NCBI GenBank assembly: GCA_024195265.1
Contig: JAJLRJ010000002.1
Location: 3,146,283 to 3,210,282 of the forward strand
Direction: 5' to 3'
Length of the DNA: 64,000 bases
From: Dendrophyllia cribrosa
Taxonomy: Eukaryota; Cnidaria; Anthozoa; Scleractinia; Dendrophylliidae
Shown: piece by piece, positions 63,101-64,000 of the stretch
Position numbering within the stretch: position 1 is the stretch's first letter
Layout of the letters: every line of letters starts with the position of its first letter
The notes under the pieces: model-generated
What the model was told of the DNA's origin: nothing
Databases searched by the model: none
Seen by the model: only the letters and a program-made list of their open reading frames with translations
Position numbers and translations under genes: made by a program

Positions 63101-63186
63101 TAAGGAAAGGCAAAGGCAGAAGAGAGATAGCAAACACTTTGAGACTAAATGGAATTTTGTAAACGGCGAGAGAATTGAAGCACCAG
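42040..63186 (+). CDS. Discoidin - triple PLAT - coiled-coil protein (at least 17 exons, both ends open)
   Basis: Exons 42040-42102, 47003-47151, 48116-48259, 50077-50227, 53370-53417, 54407-54502, 55093-55237, 55698-55803, 56307-56445, 56565-56709, 57190-57295, 57735-57873, 58012-58156, 58259-58364, 58975-59116, 60702-60734 and 61318-63186 join in phase throughout (3726 nt, about 1241 codons, no stop). The order is a short N-terminal linker, one F5/8C domain, linker exons, three PLAT domains, duplicated linker exons, and a long charged helix. The first visible exon starts in mid-codon and the last ends in mid-codon, so both ends lie outside this set. PLAT domains bind membranes or proteins and F5/8C domains bind glycans or lipids; I know no named protein with this architecture. 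Function is unassigned; an adaptor or scaffold role at a membrane is only an inference. Confidence 0.85.
43511..45554. mobile_element. Harbinger-like non-autonomous element, 2.0 kb, with nested LINE
   Basis: Ends TGCACCAGTCAATGTAAATC and, inverted, TGCACCAGTCAATGTAAACC, each continuing into CCCGCCCCCCCAACCCCGGG, so ~40-bp terminal repeats. TTA flanks both sides (43508-43510 and 45555-45557), as in PIF/Harbinger elements. Subterminal GCGGGGATTAG motifs repeat at both ends. The only coding material inside is an inverted LINE remnant. It sits in the large intron before the discoidin domain. Confidence 0.8.
44455..45310 (-). pseudogene. L2/CR1-like LINE 3' end with frameshifted reverse transcriptase
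   Basis: On the - strand the frame 45158-44634 reads [20 protein letters not shown], then [18 protein letters not shown], then [20 protein letters not shown] with LWNSLP, the conserved C-terminal end of CR1/L2/Rex-type ORF2 proteins. Upstream, text recognisable in shifted frames (a [15 protein letters not shown] and an RNIGKK-like stretch) shows frameshifts. The 3' end is a (TTAT/ATT)n tail near 44460. It is a dead, 5'-truncated copy. Confidence 0.8.
45785..46495. mobile_element. piggyBac-type MITE with TTAA target sites
   Basis: TTAAGGTTACCGTGTACCTT plus C at 45785 is perfectly mirrored at 46475-46495. TTAA at both extremes fits the piggyBac target duplication. About 700 bp, no transposase frame. 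Confidence 0.8.
47003..50227 (+). CDS. F5/8C (discoidin) domain exons of the PLAT gene
   Basis: Exons 47003-47151, 48116-48259 and 50077-50227 give one complete coagulation-factor 5/8 C (discoidin) domain. Visible landmarks: [20 protein letters not shown] at the start, RLNGPSSWC, the [19 protein letters not shown] strand at the first exon junction, [24 protein letters not shown] after the second junction, and [13 protein letters not shown] with MRVELYG at the end. The fold is a beta sandwich that in other proteins binds phospholipid or carbohydrate through loops. The two cysteines that normally open and close the domain and form its disulfide are both absent here: Gly stands at the start and Ala after ELYG. 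The neighbouring introns hold a Penelope dimer, a tRNA-like tandem array and several hairpins. Confidence 0.92.
47328..47432. repeat. Perfect 105-bp palindrome
   Basis: AACCGCGGTGATAAACATAT continuing TGAACTTATTCATTTTTTATA is exactly mirrored after a ~23-base T-rich loop. The exact match over ~41 bp suggests recent formation by inverted duplication. Confidence 0.85.
47809..47939. mobile_element. Small MITE with GGTGCAGGATTGCAGAAAA ends
   Basis: A 20-bp inverted repeat AGGTGCAGGATTGCAGAAAA at both ends of ~130 bases. A related GTGCAGGATTGCA string occurs near 58538 in another intron. Confidence 0.7.
48350..48890 (-). repeat. 71-bp tandem array of tRNA-like 5' halves ending in one tRNA-like 3' half
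   Basis: On the - strand each unit begins TCGTAGCTCAGTGATTAGAG, a polymerase III A-box/D-arm, followed by GCATCCGACCGGTGTGTGAA and a non-tRNA spacer (GCTTCGCTCGCCAAAAG). About seven units; the spacing of GGATGCTC at 48461, 48532 and onward is 71 bp. Only the last, at 48350-48415, continues into ACAGGTTCGATTCCTGT, a perfect T-arm with B box. It is a tRNA-derived SINE whose head has been amplified. Confidence 0.8.
49611..49696. repeat. Hairpin with CTGACTCGTCCCCAGTCGTC arms
   Basis: 21-bp arms mirror each other around a GACGCGGGAGACGCG centre. It is embedded in a longer repeat with AAGCGCTCC and TATTCGAGG text. Similar ATAAGC-type text recurs at 63208-63260. Confidence 0.75.
50619..51360 (-). 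pseudogene. Penelope-like ORF: RT thumb remnant plus GIY-YIG endonuclease
   Basis: Reads about 247 codons without a stop. [20 protein letters not shown] is the end of the reverse-transcriptase region. [20 protein letters not shown], then [13 protein letters not shown] with IHKHYDNDH is the GIY-YIG endonuclease of Penelope-like elements, including the zinc-finger-like CNLC ahead of the motif. The first six codons of the longer frame (MANFPT) come from the opposite arm of the dimer. The RT palm and fingers are missing, so the copy cannot move on its own. Confidence 0.85.
51379..51724 (+). pseudogene. Second Penelope-like GIY-YIG fragment, frameshifted
   Basis: The + arm repeats the endonuclease ([20 protein letters not shown]) to [14 protein letters not shown]. 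There one base is missing relative to the other arm (GAATGCATGA against GAAATGCATGA), which creates a stop at 51621-51623. The rest ([20 protein letters not shown]) continues in a different frame to 51724. Confidence 0.8.
53370..54502 (+). CDS. Linker exon pair, copy 1
   Basis: Two short exons. 53370-53417 reads [17 protein letters not shown] and 54407-54502 reads [20 protein letters not shown] followed by [12 protein letters not shown]. Both begin and end in phase 1, so they can be added or lost without a frame change. They are acidic and have no recognisable fold. They precede the first PLAT domain directly. A second version of the pair occurs at 60702-60734 and the start of 61318, with similar flanking intron sequence, so this is a duplicated module. 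Here the first exon uses a donor 15 nt further downstream than the second copy, because GGAG-GT has become GGAG-GG; this adds five residues. Confidence 0.75.
55093..56445 (+). CDS. PLAT domain 1 (3 exons)
   Basis: Exons 55093-55237, 55698-55803 and 56307-56445. The domain reads [20 protein letters not shown], then [15 protein letters not shown], then [20 protein letters not shown], then [14 protein letters not shown], then [20 protein letters not shown] and [13 protein letters not shown]. The Y-x-V-x-I-x-TG-x8-GT opening, the [19 protein letters not shown] core and the FPCxRW segment are PLAT/LH2 hallmarks. PLAT is a beta sandwich found in lipoxygenases, lipases and polycystins and mediates membrane or protein contact. 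The second exon ends AAG followed by GCAAGT, a GC-AG intron. This copy is more diverged from copies 2 and 3 than they are from each other (for example K for R in GERKL and VAVEN for VTVED). Confidence 0.95.
56565..57873 (+). CDS. PLAT domain 2 (3 exons)
   Basis: Exons 56565-56709, 57190-57295 and 57735-57873, with the same intron phases as the other two PLAT units. It opens [20 protein letters not shown] and ends [20 protein letters not shown] plus the [13 protein letters not shown] tail. Again the donor after WFLDK is GC (GCAAGTTG at 57296). Its first exon is almost identical at the DNA level to the first exon of PLAT 3, and the upstream intron end is also conserved, which points to a recent tandem duplication of about 1.45 kb or to gene conversion. 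A hairpin element sits in its first intron (56874-57046). Confidence 0.95.
56874..57046. repeat. Foldback element in PLAT 2
   Basis: ATAGGTCTTATTCATAAATG then GCGGCCGATT pairs with AATCGGCCGCCACTTTTTAA then TAAGCTCTAT. The inner arms GTTAATTAGC and GCTAATTAAC also pair. Confidence 0.7.
58012..59116 (+). CDS. PLAT domain 3 (3 exons)
   Basis: Exons 58012-58156, 58259-58364 and 58975-59116. The first two introns are shorter or different from those of copies 1 and 2, but the borders and phases agree, including a GC donor (GCAAGT at 58365). The reading is [20 protein letters not shown], then [20 protein letters not shown], then [20 protein letters not shown], ending in [10 protein letters not shown]. 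The tail after the domain differs from copies 1 and 2 (no NIVDKG). Reading on past 58364 gives an open frame to 58574, but that is retained intron. Confidence 0.94.
59380..59530 (-). mobile_element. 3' end of a retroelement, probably Penelope-like
   Basis: On the - strand: CTGACGAAGATGTGAGTCAC then ATCGAAACATGTATTATAAA. Directly repeated or palindromic GTGAGTCACATCGAAAC text of this kind is common at the 3' ends of Penelope-like elements, as in the dimer here (TGAAACGTCGGG). No coding part is present. Confidence 0.4.
59582..59753. mobile_element. MITE, ~172 bp, GAGTGTTTTCAC ends
   Basis: GAGTGTTTTCACATGACGTC at the left and GTGGTGAAAACACTC at the right, with two GGCGGCCAT-x-TTGGTGTCCCA-like copies inside. 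Confidence 0.7.
60702..60734 (+). CDS. Linker microexon, copy 2
   Basis: A 33-nt exon after TTTTGCAG and before GTGGGT, reading [11 protein letters not shown] with split codons at both ends. It is the counterpart of the exon at 53370-53417 ([11 protein letters not shown]). The polypyrimidine tracts and about 50 bases of upstream intron also resemble that copy. Phase 1 at both sides matches its neighbours at 59116 and 61318. Confidence 0.7.
61318..63186 (+). CDS. Long charged coiled-coil exon of the PLAT gene
   Basis: A single 1869-nt exon (about 623 residues) between a TTTACAG acceptor and a GTATGA donor. It starts [19 protein letters not shown] and NSLKEQERR, the relative of the linker exon at 54407, and then becomes an almost unbroken run of Glu, Lys and Arg with EEERKK-type repeats, as in caldesmon-like helices. 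Two short apolar breaks interrupt the helix: [11 protein letters not shown] near residue 267 and [20 protein letters not shown] near residue 360. The charge pattern suggests a long coiled coil or stable single alpha helix acting as a spacer. The DNA is purine-rich on the + strand, which creates spurious Ser- and Phe-rich frames on the other strand. The open frame beyond 63186 is intron. The gene continues outside the window. Confidence 0.85.
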
Positions 63187-64000
63187 GTATGAATGTAAAT
63201 CCTCTATTAAGGCCCCCACTCAAATAAGCCCCACCTCTCTAATAAGCACCCCTTCCCCCCTTACTGGAGCAGAAAATGTATTAGGCCACCCCTCTCTTTT
63301 AAACCCCCGCACCGCCCCCCCCCCCCCCCCCCCTTCCCCTTCCCCCTTTTCCTTCACAAAAATTAACGACAGACTGTATTACCGGTTCATTTTTACCGTA
63401 CCAATCCGAACACGAATTCACACAGAGTACTCGCGAGCTTTGAAGAAAATATTTCCGGTACTGCTACTAAAAAATAGTCGTAATTACGGTAATCATGAAT
63501 GAATGAATTACAAAAAATGAGTGGTGAACTGCTGGCGTTTCGCTTAATTATAATAAGTCCCCTCTCTGTTAAGCCTCCCGTCCTTCCGGCAGAAGAGGAA
63601 AAGAAGTTTTCGTTTGCTTCTTTTTTTTAAAAAAGCAAGACTTTCTCATTTTTCGCTTTTTTTCTTTCAGTCTCTGCCAAATAAAGCGTTTGCACATACG
63701 CTAAAGATGGGGTTGACCAAAGAGACAACGACTCGTCATGTAAAAAAAAAACACTAGCTGGCTCCGCTCGTTTAACCGTTTACGTATTTCATCTGAGCCG
63801 GGGCTAGTATTTCTGGTACTGACCCGTACCAATTTTACCCGTACTCGGACTACCTTTTTAGAAGGTCCGAACATGGGTGACTTTTTAGTTCGGCACGGTT
63901 TCCCGAGTCGTCATACATTTTTTGGTAGCTGTATGCTTTTTATTTGAGCCAACCCAAACATTTTCTAACGTGTAACTTAGCCCATTTAAGAAATGTTTTG
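63187..64000. other. Intron after the coiled-coil exon, incomplete
   Basis: After the donor at 63187 there is no recognised exon. The stretch has AATAAGCCCC-type repeats at 63205-63300, a poly-C run at 63307-63333, and a PyCCGTACC-rich region at 63800-63900. The next exon should start in phase 1. Confidence 0.55.

Overview
The window looks like nuclear DNA of a cnidarian, most likely an anthozoan such as a stony coral. It is AT-rich, its genes are split into short exons by large introns, and it is packed with small inverted-repeat DNA elements, Penelope-like and L2/CR1-like retroelement remnants, tRNA-derived repeats and long dG/dC runs. The organism is inferred from gene content and repeat style; no marker in the window names a species.

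Three host genes can be assembled by joining exons in phase, all on the + strand. (1) 2881-9375: the 3' half of an L-gulonolactone oxidase gene (last step of ascorbate synthesis), six exons including the HWAK motif and the stop; the 5' half lies left of the window. One intron holds a 1.3 kb minisatellite and another a 100-bp tandem array. (2) 16070-22204: a complete six-exon START-domain lipid-transfer protein of 279 residues. (3) 42040 to beyond 63186: a multidomain gene with at least 17 exons: a discoidin (F5/8C) domain lacking its usual terminal cysteine pair, linker exons, three tandem PLAT domains each built from three exons with a GC-AG intron at the same place, a second copy of the linker exons, and a 623-residue charged coiled-coil exon. 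It continues to the right of the window.

Between genes 2 and 3 are two protein-coding DNA transposons. Element A (25311-33098, 7788 bp) has ~695 bp terminal inverted repeats, a TAT target duplication and one three-exon gene on the - strand encoding ~1575 residues: N-terminal Cys/His modules, a FEN/XPG-like PIN-nuclease signature and a C-terminal CXC zinc domain. No DDE transposase is apparent. Element B (36384-38809, 2426 bp) has 350-386 bp inverted repeats that contain the start codon of an integrase-type transposase. It also carries, convergently, the N-terminal part of a protein ending in the first motif of an alpha-kinase domain. Both ORFs stop where the catalytic parts should begin, so it looks like an internal-deletion copy of a larger transposase-plus-kinase element.

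The remaining spacers (1-2880, 9376-16069, 22205-25310, 33099-36383, 38810-42039) and most introns are made of MITE-like elements, foldback hairpins, a probable solo gypsy-type LTR, LINE pieces, a head-to-head Penelope dimer with GIY-YIG endonuclease, and microsatellites. No rRNA, intact tRNA or CRISPR array was seen.
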